From assembly GCF_030463565.1 (NCBI RefSeq), contig NC_134644.1, positions 150,747,967 to 150,811,966 on the forward strand: 64,000 bases of DNA, in the 5' to 3' direction. Each line of letters opens with the position of its first letter. Position 1 is the first letter of the stretch. Source of the DNA: Pelecanus crispus (Eukaryota; Chordata; Aves; Pelecaniformes; Pelecanidae). The notes beneath the pieces are model-generated. The model was not told where the DNA came from. It saw nothing but the letters and a program-made list of their open reading frames with translations, and searched no databases. Of the stretch, positions 11,446 through 24,243 are shown piece by piece. The position numbers were made by a program, and so were the translations under genes.

Positions 11446-12378
11446 GGCTGTTATAGAAAAAGTTCATGTTTCACTGACTTTTTGGTATTCTTTGAAGATA
11501 TTACATTAAGAGTAAATATAGAGAAGTACATGTTATATGCAAGATTTTCAGAGAACATTTAACTTCCACACCAGAAGGTCACATCTAAGGCAATATGGTC
11601 TTGGAACAAGTTCAAAGTTGTCACACTTGATAAAAATAGCTTAAAGGGCACATAACTGTGCTGGAATACGGGAAAACAGTGGAACATGAGAGGGAGAATG
11701 ATTGAAGGCCCCATTACTAATTACGTACATACTTTGCTGCTATTGAAAGCTGGGTTTCCAAGCATGTACTTGGTACTTAAGTTAAATAGAAGTGCAAGCA
11801 ATTAAAAGAATATAAATGCTTTTGAATCCCTGTATCTAAGGAAATAATATTTTACAAATATAATTCTCTAGAATAATAGAAAATCTTTCACCAATAAACA
11901 AAGAGAGGATAAATGAACTTTGTTCTTAGTTTCAAAATTATGTTTAGACACTTACATTTTTGCATTAGTTATTAATCTTTTTGTAATATTTTCTTGAAAA
12001 ACAAACCCTATGTATTTATTTCACTAATATAAGAAACTACATTCACTTTTTTTATGTTTCATTTGAAACTGTTACAATTATCTTGTAAAGTAAAATAATC
12101 GATAGTTTCTTCTAACATCCTGAAAGAGGGACAGATGTACACAACAGGGAGCTGAACTTTAGGAAAACTTAAATTATACTGGAAGATGGGCTGTTATAGC
12201 ACAATAGATGGTACATTATAAACCAAAGTTTACATTAAATTGCCTCTTGAAATACACATCATATCAGCTTGGCAGTCATTAGCCCTTAGGGTTGTGTTCT
12301 ATGTATTGGACACCTGCTAAGCCACAGTCAAACGTCCTGGTGATACTTCAGCCATAGATTTAAATGAACATAAAATAA

Positions 12379-12431
12379 GATCCTATGGCCCTTCTGCAAA
12401 CTGATTCACTCACAAGAAAGTCCCGCTAAAG
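12379..12431. repeat. Fossil palindromic repeat fragment, one arm
   Basis: GATCCTATGGCCCTTCTGCA, then AACTGATTCACTCACAAGAA, then AGTCCC matches, from memory, one arm of the same repeat class in the opposite order (GATC-GGGCCCTTC, ACTCAC, AGTCCC). The partner arm is missing. Confidence 0.35.
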
Positions 12432-14360
12432 GGGATGTTGTTTCATAACTATCAGGACACTCAGTAAGTCATGGGTCATACATGTCCTACACAGAAAGCA
12501 ACACCATACATCTTCCAGTTTAATGTTTTCATTTATTGCATTGTCACCTTAATTTTGTCTCTGTAAAGAACATGTCATGCAGAGGAATCATTTGCTTTGC
12601 TTTTAATTGAGACATTTGCTATATTTTGCACATACCTTTTAATGATTGATGGCATGGTGTAATCTTTGTGCCAAAACGTCAAAAAAAATTAATGTTTGAT
12701 GATTTTGTAATGCGATACTTTTGACTCAGTTCTGCCCAGAATTACTACATGCAGGGCTCAGTCGTGTCCTGATCCTATTTATCTCAGCAAGGCTCTTAAT
12801 GGTGAGAAAACGAAATTGCCATCTTCCATGCTTGGAAACAAATTATTTATTCATCCACATTCTTCCCTGCAGAGAAACTGCCTCAGATACAAGACTTACA
12901 TAAATTACTATGTAAAGTAATTTATTTTACGGCATCAGTCCGCAAAAAGTACGTTTTGTGACAGTGACACTGTTTTTGCAATAGCAATGAAGTGCTTAGA
13001 AATTGAAGGTATCCCTTCAAGCAGAAAAAGATGTCCAAAAACAGAGGTATCTCATGCCTCGCATGCTATAAATAGCTAATAGAAAGATTTTCTCTTTGAT
13101 GATTAGGAAGTACACGATAGCAAAAGTGCCTTAAAGCCACTCTAACTGGCGACAGAGAACAACCAAAATCCAGGAGGTGCACTGGATACACAGAACTCTC
13201 TATACCACCCTTCTAAAATGTATAACCAAGGGAAAAGGTTACATTATATTACAGCAGAGAAGCAACAATGTAATTTATGCTGCTCAGTTTAAAAACATCA
13301 CATTTTTATACAATAACAAAAAAGCAGAGAGTCTGAGTCATTAGAAAAATACTTGCACAGCTGGTAAATTGTATTTTCTATGGACCTTATACATGTGATT
13401 CTAAGCGCTAAGTATACACATTATTAGGGTCAATCCAAATCCAGGCTGTTGAAAAATCCAAAGTGTTGGAGGATTTAGGATCTTCCTGTGGATTTTGTTG
13501 TAGCCTCCACAATCTGTGCTTTCATTAAAATAATATATGTTCTAACTTCCCAGGTTCTGAAAGGAGCCTTTACAATGTTAACCAGTGCACTGTCTCACAG
13601 ACCGTACAGCTGACAGATTGAAACAATACTACCAGGACATGTAGAATAACAACGATATTTATTCTCTACTTTTGTCTTCTTAGAACAGATTGACCACTGA
13701 TTCAGAAGCAAAGAACTACTGTGATATGGCCCTGGCTTCTCAGTCAATTGGAGATGATAACATTTTAGTGGTTTTAGTGCTAACCATCTATGAAAGAGCA
13801 CAAAAGGTAGCACGCTCCTGGAAAGCAAGACCATCTCTGTGTGTCTCTTACAACCCTGTTAAGAGGGATTGTATTACTCTGTTCTTCCCTCTTTGTAAAG
13901 TGAGAGTGAAACAGTCAATCAGAAGTTTGCTTAGCTGGGAAAAATGACACATCTGCTGTCCATTCTTATTTTGTCTTAGTGTCTGGAAAGAAGTGCTTCA
14001 TTTCTTGTTGCATCTGGACAAAGACAGACCTACTGGAGGTGCTCCCAGCTCCCTGAAGTTTCTAGGATGTTTTGGTTTAAACTCCTGCTCTATTCAGACT
14101 TGGGTTCACCTACTTTCCCAGTCATATTTACACACGGCATTTCTTTTGGCTGTATTTCTCTGCGGTCACTATATCCCTCTCTTTATCTAGTGTACAATTC
14201 TGAGAACTGCAGCGAACAGGAAGGCTTTTAGTCCCCTTGCCAGTTCACATAGTCTGCTGCTGGGAAGCCCTTGAGCTGGAAGAGATTAGAAGCCATATAA
14301 TTCTTCATGAGCCAATGCCCATTGCTTTTAACTCAAGCGGTTTTAAAGGCCATCCAAGTA

Positions 14361-14408
14361 ATGCAAACTGGATTTGCATGACTCCAGTCCAAATAGAATT
14401 ATTTGCAT
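14361..14408. promoter_or_regulatory. POU octamer cluster (candidate enhancer)
   Basis: Two perfect octamers ATTTGCAT lie at 14372-14379 and 14401-14408, and a one-mismatch octamer on the other strand (ATGCAAAC) at 14361-14368. Further perfect copies occur at 14896-14903 and 16111-16118. The sequence around them (about 14230-14440) is not repeat-derived. Octamer words bind POU-family factors; whether this block is an enhancer is inference. Confidence 0.35.
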
Positions 14409-15050
14409 TGCAGCAGAGCTAAAAGCTGCAGTCAGGAATCAAAGTAATATCTTACAAGACACTGTAAAAGACAAACCCAGAACAAAAAGATGGTCCCTGC
14501 CTGAAAAATATACAACATAAAGGTGTCATCTGGCTTTATGCTTTCCTCAGATGTAACAGTTGGCATATATTTTGTACATCAGCTTTGCCACAGAAAAAAA
14601 TGTTGCATCTAATTACATCCTAAGGTAACAGATAACGTGGAGATATGACTGATGGATGGGGAGCCCAAGGACATAATTGTATGACAGTGATCCACCAGAC
14701 AGGGCGGGTATCAGTTCCCTTGCTCCTAGCTCTTGTCAATTTTGGTAGACATCCTGGTGACAGTGACTTTCAAGAAAGGACATGACAAAGTATAGTGAGG
14801 GTCTTTCTAGATGTTTAAAACATGTTGTCTCCATGTATGAAAGACTGCTTAGGTGGTAACATACAGAGGGTGAAAAACTTGGTGTCGGGATGGTAATTTG
14901 CATCACTGCCAGAGCAGAAGTGAGTATGGATCTGCTGCAAGAGTAAAGGAGGGAGAGTAAGGGTAATGTGCTTGAAAGAAATGCAAAGCATTGAAAATGA
15001 AATCCTTTGTATCTATTGTGATAAACTCAGACAACTTAATGAAGGGATGC

Positions 15051-15604
15051 TGTTGTGGTTTAGCCCCAGCCAGCAACTAAGCACCACACAGCTGCTCGCT
15101 CACTCCCCCTGCCCTGGTGGGATCGGGGAGAGAATTGGAGGAGTAAGAGCGAGAAACACTCCTGGGTTGAGATAAGAACAGTTTAATAATTGAAATAAGG
15201 TAAAATAGTAGTAGTAATAATAACAATATAATAATAATATACAAAGCAAGTGATGCACAATGCAATTTGCTCACCACCCGCTGACCGATACCCAGCCAGT
15301 CCCCGAGCAGCGATCGCTGCTCCCCAGCCAACCCCCCCCAGTTTATATACTGAGCATGATGTCACATGGTATGGAATAGCCCTTTGGTCAGTTTGGATCA
15401 ACTCTTCTGGCTGTGCCCCCTCCCAGTTTCTTGTGCGCCTGGCAGAGCATGGGAAGCTGAAAAGTCCTTGACTAGCATAAGCAGTACTTAGCAACAACTA
15501 AAACATCAGTGTGTTATCAACATTCTTCTCTACTAAATCCAAAACACAGCACTATGCCTGCTACTAGGAAGAAAACTAACTCTATTCCAGCTGAAACCAG
15601 GACA
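15051..15604 (-). mobile_element. Solo LTR of an avian endogenous retrovirus, minus strand
   Basis: Read on the minus strand, this 554-bp unit starts TGTCCTGGTTTCAGC and ends ACCACAACA, the TG...CA ends of an LTR. It is flanked by an exact 5-bp direct repeat, GATGC (15046-15050 and 15605-15609). On the minus strand a CRE-like TGACATCA (15357-15364) lies just upstream of a TATA box (15342-15349). An ATTAAA signal (15182-15187) and a TAA-rich patch (15209-15240) follow. There is no internal retroviral sequence, so it is a solo LTR left by recombination. I recognise it as a common neoavian LTR type; the 5-bp duplication fits class III (ERVL-like) or some class II elements. Confidence 0.9.
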
Positions 15605-17957
15605 GATGCAAAGAGGGGGTTGGTACTTTCTAGAGAAGGGAAATGGTGTAGATTTGCAATTGTCAAGTGCTTTAGAAAAGGATGCTGTGGTACCTTAGAC
15701 ATGAGATGATGAGAACATGAACTTTATCTTTGCTAATTAATAGCAGCCTGACTGCTTTCAGAAGTTTTCCATTAGTAAAGTTTAGGTTACCTTGATAATT
15801 ATTTTGTCCAGCTTCCGTAAAACAAGTATTCATCCTTTCTCAGTATCAAATTTGTATGTCTGAAAGAAGCAAATACACTCTCCTATGAAATACTACTATT
15901 TCTCTCTTTTTACACATTTTTTTTTTCTTGTTGAAGAAGAAACTGTGTGAAACATGAGAGAAAGCAGAGGTACAAAGAGAATATAGCCTAAAATGGCTTT
16001 TTTTCCAAGTAAACTAGTTTTTCCAGGTAACTTGTGACCAGAATTAAAATCAGCAGCTGTGTTCTATCGGAAAGAGAACATCTTTTCAGTACACTAAATT
16101 GTTAGGTCTAATTTGCATTTCTAGAAATGTCATGTGTTTGTTTGAAAACACAACAAAGGTGATGACAAAACAACTGGTTGTAAGGGTATGAGATCCGCTA
16201 CCGTAAACCAGGTGATTCATGTGCTGTCAGCCTTTGAAAAAAGAACTAAAAATTCATTTTTGAGAGTTCTTTCCATCTGATAGACTTGTACATATTTGTT
16301 CTTAGGCATGAGATATCTATGTAAAGCTTGAACAAGCTATCAGAAACCCGGTGTCCTGATGACAGCAAGCTTTATTTTTGCAGTCTGTGTCACAAGTGTA
16401 AATTAATAAAAGATTGGGTTAGTCAATATTTTCTTTATTTCTTACATAGACCTTAAGAATTTCCAATACAGAGATTCAGAAAAGAGTGAGAGCCATCACT
16501 AATAGAATTCTTTGCAATATCTCATACAACATTATAATAATCTCTCACTTAAATCATGCTTTAAACATTTGAGTACTTTATAAAATAGTATCTCAAATTC
16601 TGGCTACCATTAATAATCTGGGCTAAGTCAACACTCCTCCCATCCTTCTAGGTTTTAGATTATATGGAGAAAATAATAGGTGTTTATCATGTAATTGAAA
16701 TAGCATCAAGAACACTGATTTGAACTAAAACTCAGAAAAGTGTAAATTGGGTGGTATAGTTATTCATGTTTGGACTAATGAATGATATTTGTCTGTATAA
16801 AGAACTGTTTGCTGTACTGTGGCTGGATGATATAAAAAGCATAACAATAAGTATAACAAGAAGTTCTTGTGCATCACATCAACGCATGTTGGATACGGCA
16901 TGCTGGAAATCAATACCAATTGCTACTGAGTGTGTTAGATAGAAGTATGGACTGAAAAAAAAAGTAAGGTCTTGGAATAAAACAGAAGATATGCAATGCT
17001 GCCTACTTAGTGAACCTAAGATCAAAAGGGAAGTTTCCACTTTCTCTAACTTCCATTCCATACGTAGATTAATGTTGTTAGCAATGTTGAATCCAAAACG
17101 TGGACAGAAATTTACATGAATGAAAAGAAAAAACCCAGGAAAGCAGGTAATTGATAATGGCTGCCTAGATAGTAAGAAGCACCTGCTTAAAAGCAAGCAC
17201 AAATCCACAGTGTCTGAAAACTTCTAACCAAACCAAAAACGGCAACCTGATGAACAGATGGTGTACCTATCTCCTAATCACCTTTGCCAGGTCTCTTCTG
17301 CATCCTCTTGTGTTGTATTCACCTGCTCTGTCTTCTCAGTTTAAAATTCAATCAAATCATCAGGTATCCAGCTGTGAGCATTGGTGCAGTCTCCTTTCTG
17401 GTGTCAGGTGATGGTCACTCATTGCCCATCTTTTCACGCTATCACTTCCTCCAAACCTCCTGCTGCGTGCAGATATTTTTCCCAGTCTCTACATCTTGTT
17501 TTTCAGGGGCAGAGGGAATGCTGAGCAGTCATCCTATAAGTGGGATCCTTACAGAGATTTTATAGCCACTATTTTTGGAGTGGTGTGAAACAGCTACTTA
17601 CTTTCATGACAAAATACATCAGAAAATCATTTAATAGTAACCTCTGTACATTTTTTGAGAGAAAAAGCTAAGCCTACCTAAGGCCTGTAAGTTATACGCT
17701 AGTACGAACAGCTAAAAAATTTCTAAAAGTTCCGGAAATGACAAAAAGCCTCCCTCACATAAAAGATCCAAGTATCGCTACTGCATGCTTTAGATGTTCT
17801 CTCTTTAGTTCTTTGTCTCTTTCATAGTCTGATTTCAATTTATATAGTCTGATTTCACTGTTAGGACCCATGTTTACTTATCTATAGAGTCCAAGAAACC
17901 CAGGAGATCACTGCTGAAGTAATGAAGATTTTATCTGCATGGAGCTGAGGCTGCCAA
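15605..17957. other. Intergenic DNA, AT-rich, no gene seen
   Basis: Nothing coding is recognised. The stretch 16300-16440 (around GATGACAGCAAGC, TAATTAATAAAAG and GATTGGGTTAG) is unique, AT-rich and homeobox-word-rich, so it is a fair candidate for conserved non-coding DNA. A 14-bp direct repeat, ATAGTCTGATTTCA, occurs twice near 17825-17860. Confidence 0.5.
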
Positions 17958-18320
17958 TCAGGTTCCAAGGGTGGCTTTTTGGAGCTGACACAGGTGTTCT
18001 TGGCTTTGCAGTTCTTGTAGCTGTTCAGCATGTCTGATATTCATTAATATCAGCTCTACAATATGCAAATCAAATCTAAGGACATTTTCATTTACATTAA
18101 GAAGAAACTTTAGAACAGACTTCAGCTCCTGCTGAAATGCTTCTGGCTCCAGCTGCAGGACAAGCCAGAGAAAGGGCATCACGGAGTGTTGTAGCTTCAC
18201 TGAGAAACTCATTTTGCCAATAAATAATGAAGGGAACTGGATTTTAGCATAAGTCAAGCAAAAACATTCCTGAGTTTTGCCATTTCTATCTTCATCCTCT
18301 AAAGAACCAACCAATGACAC
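17958..18320 (-). other. Unidentified protein-like open frame on minus strand
   Basis: An open frame of 120 codons ends in TGA. It begins at GTG, not ATG, and a TGA stop lies a few codons upstream. The first in-frame Met is internal (GKMSFSVKL), leaving about 85 residues. The composition looks protein-like: a hydrophobic-helical middle (VMPFLWLVLQLEPEAF), then heptad-like stretches (LKSVLKFLLNVNENVL) and a Gln/Leu-rich end (EQLQELQSQEHLCQLQ). I do not recognise the family. It may be one exon or a decayed processed copy of a helical or coiled-coil protein, or a chance frame. There is no clear splice acceptor or promoter. Confidence 0.25.
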
Positions 18321-18399
18321 AGAAAGAAGCTGTCAGTTACTTTTTATCTTTTGATAACATACAATCTTTTTAAAATCAGGAAAAATTATAATAGCAGAG

Positions 18400-18540
18400 T
18401 GGTATTTATAAATACTTATTTGAAATATATTTACAGTATATTTATGTATTTCATATTTATTGAAAATTATTTATAAGTACAAATACATATAAAATTACAT
18501 ATTTGTCATTTTTTGTAGGTATAAATATACAAATATCAGA
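18400..18540. repeat. AT-rich palindrome-dense tract
   Basis: About 140 bp is almost entirely A and T, with recurring words such as TATTTATAA, AAATACTTATTT and GTATATTTATG that pair with each other. No unit size is evident. It could be a low-complexity relic. Confidence 0.6.
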
Positions 18541-19526
18541 GAAAAGTGATCATTTAACTCTTGAAAAGCAGGACTATTTTAAAAGAATGTATGCTAGAAG
18601 TTGTCATTAGAAATACATATGTTTTGCATGAACAGTACAGCAACAGTCAAGCAAAAACCTGTGTGAAACTTTTAGCACATAAATCTCCTCATGCCTGGAG
18701 GCAGTAATAAATTTCATGTTTCTTTACATATACATTTTAAAATTGTCAAACATACATTTCATGTACTGGAACCAGAAATAATATCTTCTTGGCTGACTTT
18801 TCTTTATGTATTCCATAATTAGGTGTAGAAGTCAAAGATACCTCTTTACACCCAAAGGATACATAAACACTTCAAGCATATCAGAACAGGTCAAATATCT
18901 TTATATACCCTGAAATTTCACTACTGCAAGACAGGTAATTGTTTTCCTTTGTTACCAATTCAACAAAAACTTGGAAAACACTTGCAACTTTTAACTTTCC
19001 TCATTTAGATGGGCACGCAAACCTCTTATGATTTACCTGGAAATTATACTCCTAGAAGACCAAAACTGCATTGCTTGTACATTCCCATTCTGCTCGATTC
19101 AGGTTTCCTATCTTGTCTTTTTTTATCTTATCTTTCTTATCTTTCATTTGTTCTGGTGTGTGAATAAAAGTTCAGTACTGCAGGTATTCTGGAGACACAA
19201 TATATCAGAAGTCTAATAATTCCCAAAGCAATCCAAACATATGTAAAAAGAATTTACACATGCAGCCTACATTTTAAAACACCAGCTCCTGTAGTTAAAT
19301 CCCCACATTTGAGTGCACCGTCACGGTCTGGGCCAGACCCTTCCCAACCCAACCCTGCTCACTCTGGTCAAGCTGGTTGTTGGTACACTATGCACCCTTC
19401 TGAAGAGGGGGCTCATTGGACATTTGCCCTGTTCACTCTGAGCAAACATTCACTGACAGAGGAAAACACTGGGGAAAGCAAGCAAGGCCCCTGAGCCGGG
19501 TCAGCACCCGAATATGCATAAGTGAA
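18541..19526. other. Intergenic DNA, no gene seen
   Basis: Nothing coding is recognised. A GC-richer patch at about 19315-19500 directly precedes the CR1 tail but does not match the CR1 sequence upstream of the equivalent point in the copy at 61077, so it lies outside the element. Confidence 0.5.
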
Positions 19527-19794
19527 GGGGAGGTTTAGGTTGGATATTAGGAAAAATTTCTTCATGGAAAGGGTAGTCAAGCATTGGAACAGGCTGCCCA
19601 GAGAGGTGGTGGAGTCACCATCCCTGGAAGTGTTCAAAAAACGGGTAGATGTGGCACTTCGGGATATGGTTTAGTCTAGTCTACCCTTGATTGGTTTAGT
19701 GTGGACTTGGTAGTGTAGGTTAATGGCTGGACTGGATGATCTTAAAGGTCTTTTCCAACCTAACGATTCTATGATTCTATGATTCTATGATTCT
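19527..19794 (+). mobile_element. CR1 LINE 3' end, 5'-truncated, + strand
   Basis: This is the 3' untranslated end of a CR1: GGGGAGGTTTAGGTTGGATA, CATTGGAACAGGCTGCCCAG, AGAGGTGGTGGAGTCACCAT and so on to GGTCTTTTCCAACCTAACG. It closes with tandem ATTCTATG units, the CR1 tail. Homology begins abruptly at 19527, the usual 5' truncation. It is about 96% identical by eye to the copy at 61118, with about ten differences over 255 bp. Confidence 0.95.
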
Positions 19795-22700
19795 AAGTGT
19801 GCCTCACTCCTGAGCATTCTGTCCCCAAGCTGCTCCAGGGATTTAAATTTACCAGAGATATAGAAAGCGTTGGGAAAAGCCATTTCCTAAAAAACCAGAT
19901 AAGGCAGCAATGAGCTGGGATTAGGTACCAAAAGCTACTTGCTTCCAGGACTTTGTGACCTTTGTTTACTAAACTAATACTTTTCATTTTTAATTAGTGT
20001 GAACTTAACTGTTTCAATGGACTCTTGCTCATAATCATAGTTACAAACTCTAAACTTATTTTCTTTTCTTTTGAACACTGATTTTCCATTTTAAAGTTGC
20101 CACAATTGAGTCTATTTTCTTTTACACTTGAAAAAAAATTACTACTTCAAGGCTACAGCTGAAGGGTTTTTTTTCAAAATTTAGGGAACAGAAGAACAAA
20201 CAAAGCTTATAATAGACAGTCATTTGCACCTTTAAATCTAGAAGTAAATCTAAATCTATACCTAACATACAGATTACAATGAAAACCTATGTGCAGGGGT
20301 TTTTAAAATTTTTATTTGGGTTTATTTTTTCCAAATTCCAAATCCATGCATATTTTGGTGAAGTTGAAAATAACCCCATAGTAATAAAAGTGGCATGGCA
20401 ATTTCTGTTTCCCACTTTTTGATGGCTATATATGATTTAATAGTTAGATACATGACATCACTAATAAGCTATGTAATTCTAATAGTGAAATAGATTGAGT
20501 TATATTGCTTGCTTTTGTCGTAGTTTTTAAATGAAAAATATTAGAAAATAAATAATTCTAGTTTAGTCATGAGCTCAGGAAATTCCCAGTAAAACAGAGG
20601 GGCAAATCTTAATATCTTTATAATATATTTTTATCTATTATAATATACACACATTTATATACATATATAATATACAATATAATTTACTACAAGTAACAAT
20701 TTGTAGTAAAAACAGAAAAAGGAACTGCCAAGAAACATTACAAATTAACTAGTCCAAGTTTTAGCACCTAGAACAGGAGAGGAGGAAGAAGCCCAAATAG
20801 TTTTTATTTCTTTCACAAATGTTTCTAAAATATCTCAGTCAGTATTGCTTATTTAGGATCACCAGCTCTTTCATGCTGTCTCATACTGTCTACAGGGCAC
20901 CTCAGTAGGCTACAAAGAATCACAAAATAGCAAAGTCTTCTCCCACATGGATAGACTGAGGTCTCTTGGGACCAACTGCCCACATCCATACTGTTGTACT
21001 TGGAGGCATCGGAGCAGGACACCGGAGCAGGACAGACACGGACAGCAGTTTGCCCAGTAAGTTAACCCGGTTGAAGTATCCATATTAGCTAACAGACATA
21101 GTGAAGGAGTTTAGAGGACTGGAAACCTTTGTCCAGTGAAAAAAGATGTTCCTCACAGGTTGTCTCCCAACCCTCCTTGTCAGTAACCTCAGATTCTCTC
21201 ATGTCCTGCAGGCAGCTGGGCCCAAACTAGCTCCAAACTCCTCTGCTCACATGGCTGCCCTGGGCTGCCTGATGTACAGGAGGCAGGAGACTCAAGTTCT
21301 GACATTAGAAGTACAACAGCTGTCAAACACCAACATCAGTACAGGGGTCTTTCCAAAATGGTGCTCAAAAGAAAAGGTTGGTTTAAGTTAATGAACAAAA
21401 GAAGTAGAAATGAACTAATATGGCTATACAGGTTTTTAAAAAAATCTATTTAAATGTCTAATCCCCTGGTTTTTCCCCTTGACTGCAGCCTCAGGTAGTG
21501 GGATATTCACTTAATCATCCTCCACCTTTTCTTGGCTTTCCTCATTTTTTACGAACTCTATTTTTCCTTTCCATATTGCGCTTCATTAATCCTGCTTCTG
21601 CTGCATAAAATGGCAAATCACCCATATCAGCAGCAACGCTGAAGCTAGAAACACACTGACAGTCTCTTATCAAGATGCAGTCCTATGCAGGTAGATACAT
21701 TTCCTGAGAACTTCCTTGAAGTTCTGTCCTCTTTTCACTTCTGGCCAAATGTTACACAATCTTGTGTACACTTTCCCAGTCTCCAGGTTGAACTGTATCT
21801 ATTTTTGCCAGCTTTTAAGGGATTCAGAATTAATCAAGTTACATGAATGAACAAGATGTGCGTACCGCTAGATCTGCACTTTTTGGTTTTATCTATCCTG
21901 CACGTTTCACTGAATTGCTGAAATATTAAATAAATCAGACTAGCTCAGGCAGCTGACATTTCCAGCAGACATGCCCTTGTTGCTTTAGTATGCCCAAGCT
22001 CATTACTACACACCACCTGCCTGTTACCTGCAAATTCCCCATGTACTCTGCTCTCATCCCTTTGTACATCAGGGACCTCTTGCAGCCCTCTCCAGTTACT
22101 TTGATTTCATTGCACCCATTTCCTTTCTGTCAAAGACTGATTCCTGCATGATCCCTTCCTCCCATTTTTTGTATGTTTTTTTAATTCTGTAGGAAATAAA
22201 TTATTCAGGGTGTCAACATACTTGAACTGGAACTGAGATGGAGGTAGTTATAATGAAATGCTAATAACTGCCAGGAAAATTACAGAGGTGTTCAGAGCTG
22301 CTGGGTTTGCCAAGCAGCTGCCAGTAGCACTACGTGTCTCCCCTACTCTTCTTCTAGTTTACTGATTTTCACCAAAATAGGGCGTTGTTCAATTCCAAAC
22401 TTTCAGAAAACATTCCAGCACTGATTGGATGTGTCATTCAAAAGTAATCACACAATGGACAAAGAAACAGAGGAATGTTTTTCTGTGGAATACGAGGGCT
22501 TTTGATGCATGCTTAGGGTGCTTCAACACTACACTTCTCTGTTGGCACATCCCTCTCTTGTGTCAATGCAACTCTATCGGGAGGCCGTGCTATAAACGAG
22601 GTTGCTTCCATTAACACAGATTACTTCACCAAGCTGGCTGGCAGTGCAGACTCCCAAAAAGTTTTACTGGTAAAATTCACCACTCCCACAACTCTAGCAG

Positions 22701-23284
22701 AGGGACAGAAATGTGTAGCGGTTGTGTAAAGGAACTCCTTAGCACTAGAGAAATTACAAGTCAGAAGCGCATCCTTAATTAAAGACCACTGATGCTGTTA
22801 AAACGTTTCTGTCCCTCACCTGCCTGCTACCTCCTCTTAGCCACAGGTTAACACGCCACAGCTGCTGAAGAGCGGTCAAACACCATGCTCAACTATGAGC
22901 TGTGGGAGTGGTGACCTTCTTTGTAAGAGGAAACACAGTCCAAGCAGCTTCAACTCTTCGTGAGGTGAATACTGTCTTATGGGCAGTGATTTGTCAGTGA
23001 AGATGGCATAGAAAGTGAGGCATTGGTGTATGTAAAACCAGAGTAGATTAATGATTAACTCAGCATGTGTATACCAGAGGCAGAGTAGATGGCTAACCCA
23101 TCAGGACCTGGAGCCTTCAAACCTTGACTAGCTCAGCCACATTTCAACAGACGTACTGCTACGGGAGGTAGGCTCCTACCCGAGGTCTCACTGTTTGGGC
23201 CCCGCTTCACACAAACCTGCCTCATGTGCCATATATTGCTTTCTTTTCTGTTCTCAGCTATGTAACTACACTGTGCAGATTAAA
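19795..23284. other. Intergenic DNA, no gene seen
   Basis: No coding feature is recognised. An AT dinucleotide-rich patch lies at about 20610-20700. A short direct repeat, CGGAGCAGGACA, occurs twice near 21008-21035. The unique block 22190-22330 (around GCTAATAACTGCCAGG and GCCAAGCAGCTGCCAG) could be a conserved element, which was not tested. The frame at 21146-21391 shows no recognisable domain. Confidence 0.5.
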
Positions 23285-24243
23285 CACCAGTGCTGTTTAA
23301 TATCTTCATCAATGATATAGACAGTGGGATTGAGTGCAAGTTTGCAGATGACACCAAGCTGAGTGGTGCAGGTGACACGCCAGGAGGATGAGATGTCATC
23401 CAAAGGAACCTGGACAAGCTGGAGAGGTGGGCCTCTGTGAACCTCATGAGGTTCAACAAGGCCAAGTGCAAGGTTCTGCACCTGGCATGGGGCAACCCCC
23501 AGTATCAGTACAGGTTGGGGGATGAAGAGATTGAGAGCAGCCCTGCGGAGAAGGACTTGGGGGTACTGATGGGTGAAAAGCTGGACATGAGCCGGCAATG
23601 TGCGCTTGCAGCCCAGAAAGCCAACCGTATCCTGGGCTGCATCAAAAGCAGCGTGGCCAGCAGGTCGAGGGAGGTGATTCTGCCCCTCTGCTCTGCTCTG
23701 GTGAGACCTCACCTGGAGCACTGCATCCAGCTCTGGGGCCCTCAGCACAAGAAGGACATGGACCTGCTGGAGTGGGTCCAGAAGAGGGCCACCAAAATGA
23801 TCCGAGGGCTGGAGCACCTCTCCTATGAGGCCAGGCTGAGAGAGTTGGGGTTGTTCAGCCTGGAGAAGAGAAGGCTGCGAGGAGACCTTATTGCGGCCTT
23901 TCAGTACTTAAAGGGGGCCTACAGGAAGGATGGGGAGAATCTTTTTAGCAAGGCCTGATGTGACAGGACAAGGAGTAATGGTTTTAAACTAAAGGAGGGT
24001 AGATTTAGACTGGATATAAGGAAGAGATTTTTTACAATGAGGGTGGTCAAACACTGGAACGGGTTGCCCAGAGAGGTAGTGGAGGCCCCATCCCTGGCAA
24101 CATTCAAGGTCAGGTTGGACGGGGCTCTGAGCACCCTGATCTGGTTAAAGCTGTCCCTGCTCACTGCAGGGGGGTTGGGCTAGATGGCCTCTAAAGGTCC
24201 CTTCCAACCCAAAGCATTCTATGATTCTATGATTCCATGATTT
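23285..24243 (+). mobile_element. CR1 LINE, 5'-truncated with reverse-transcriptase remnant, + strand
   Basis: About 960 bp of CR1. The 5' part encodes the end of the reverse transcriptase, with the FADD catalytic motif at 23341-23352 inside KFADDTKL. The frame is broken by TGA at 23389-23391, within the stretch that reads GGRDV in the copy at 39264. It continues open from 23437 to 23958 (173 codons: [16 protein letters not shown]..., ending LFSKA). A 3' UTR with CACTGGAACGGGTTGCCCAG follows, and an ATTCTATG-type tail near 24218-24243. The endonuclease and earlier RT motifs are missing. It is dead by truncation and the internal stop. The minus-strand frame at 23266-23817 is its antisense shadow. 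Confidence 0.95.

Larger units (their letters stand above)
7726..15050. other. Intergenic DNA with MIR and palindromic-repeat fossils
   Basis: No gene is recognised. The block at 7799-8160 is GC-richer than its surroundings and open on both strands (about 117-119 codons each). The frames look like shadows of one another and match nothing I know. A MIR copy lies at 9291-9412, palindromic-repeat fossils at 11388-11445 and 12379-12431, and POU octamers at 14361-14408 and 14896. The rest is AT-rich unique DNA; 12510-12720 has the look of non-coding conserved sequence, which was not tested. Confidence 0.55.
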
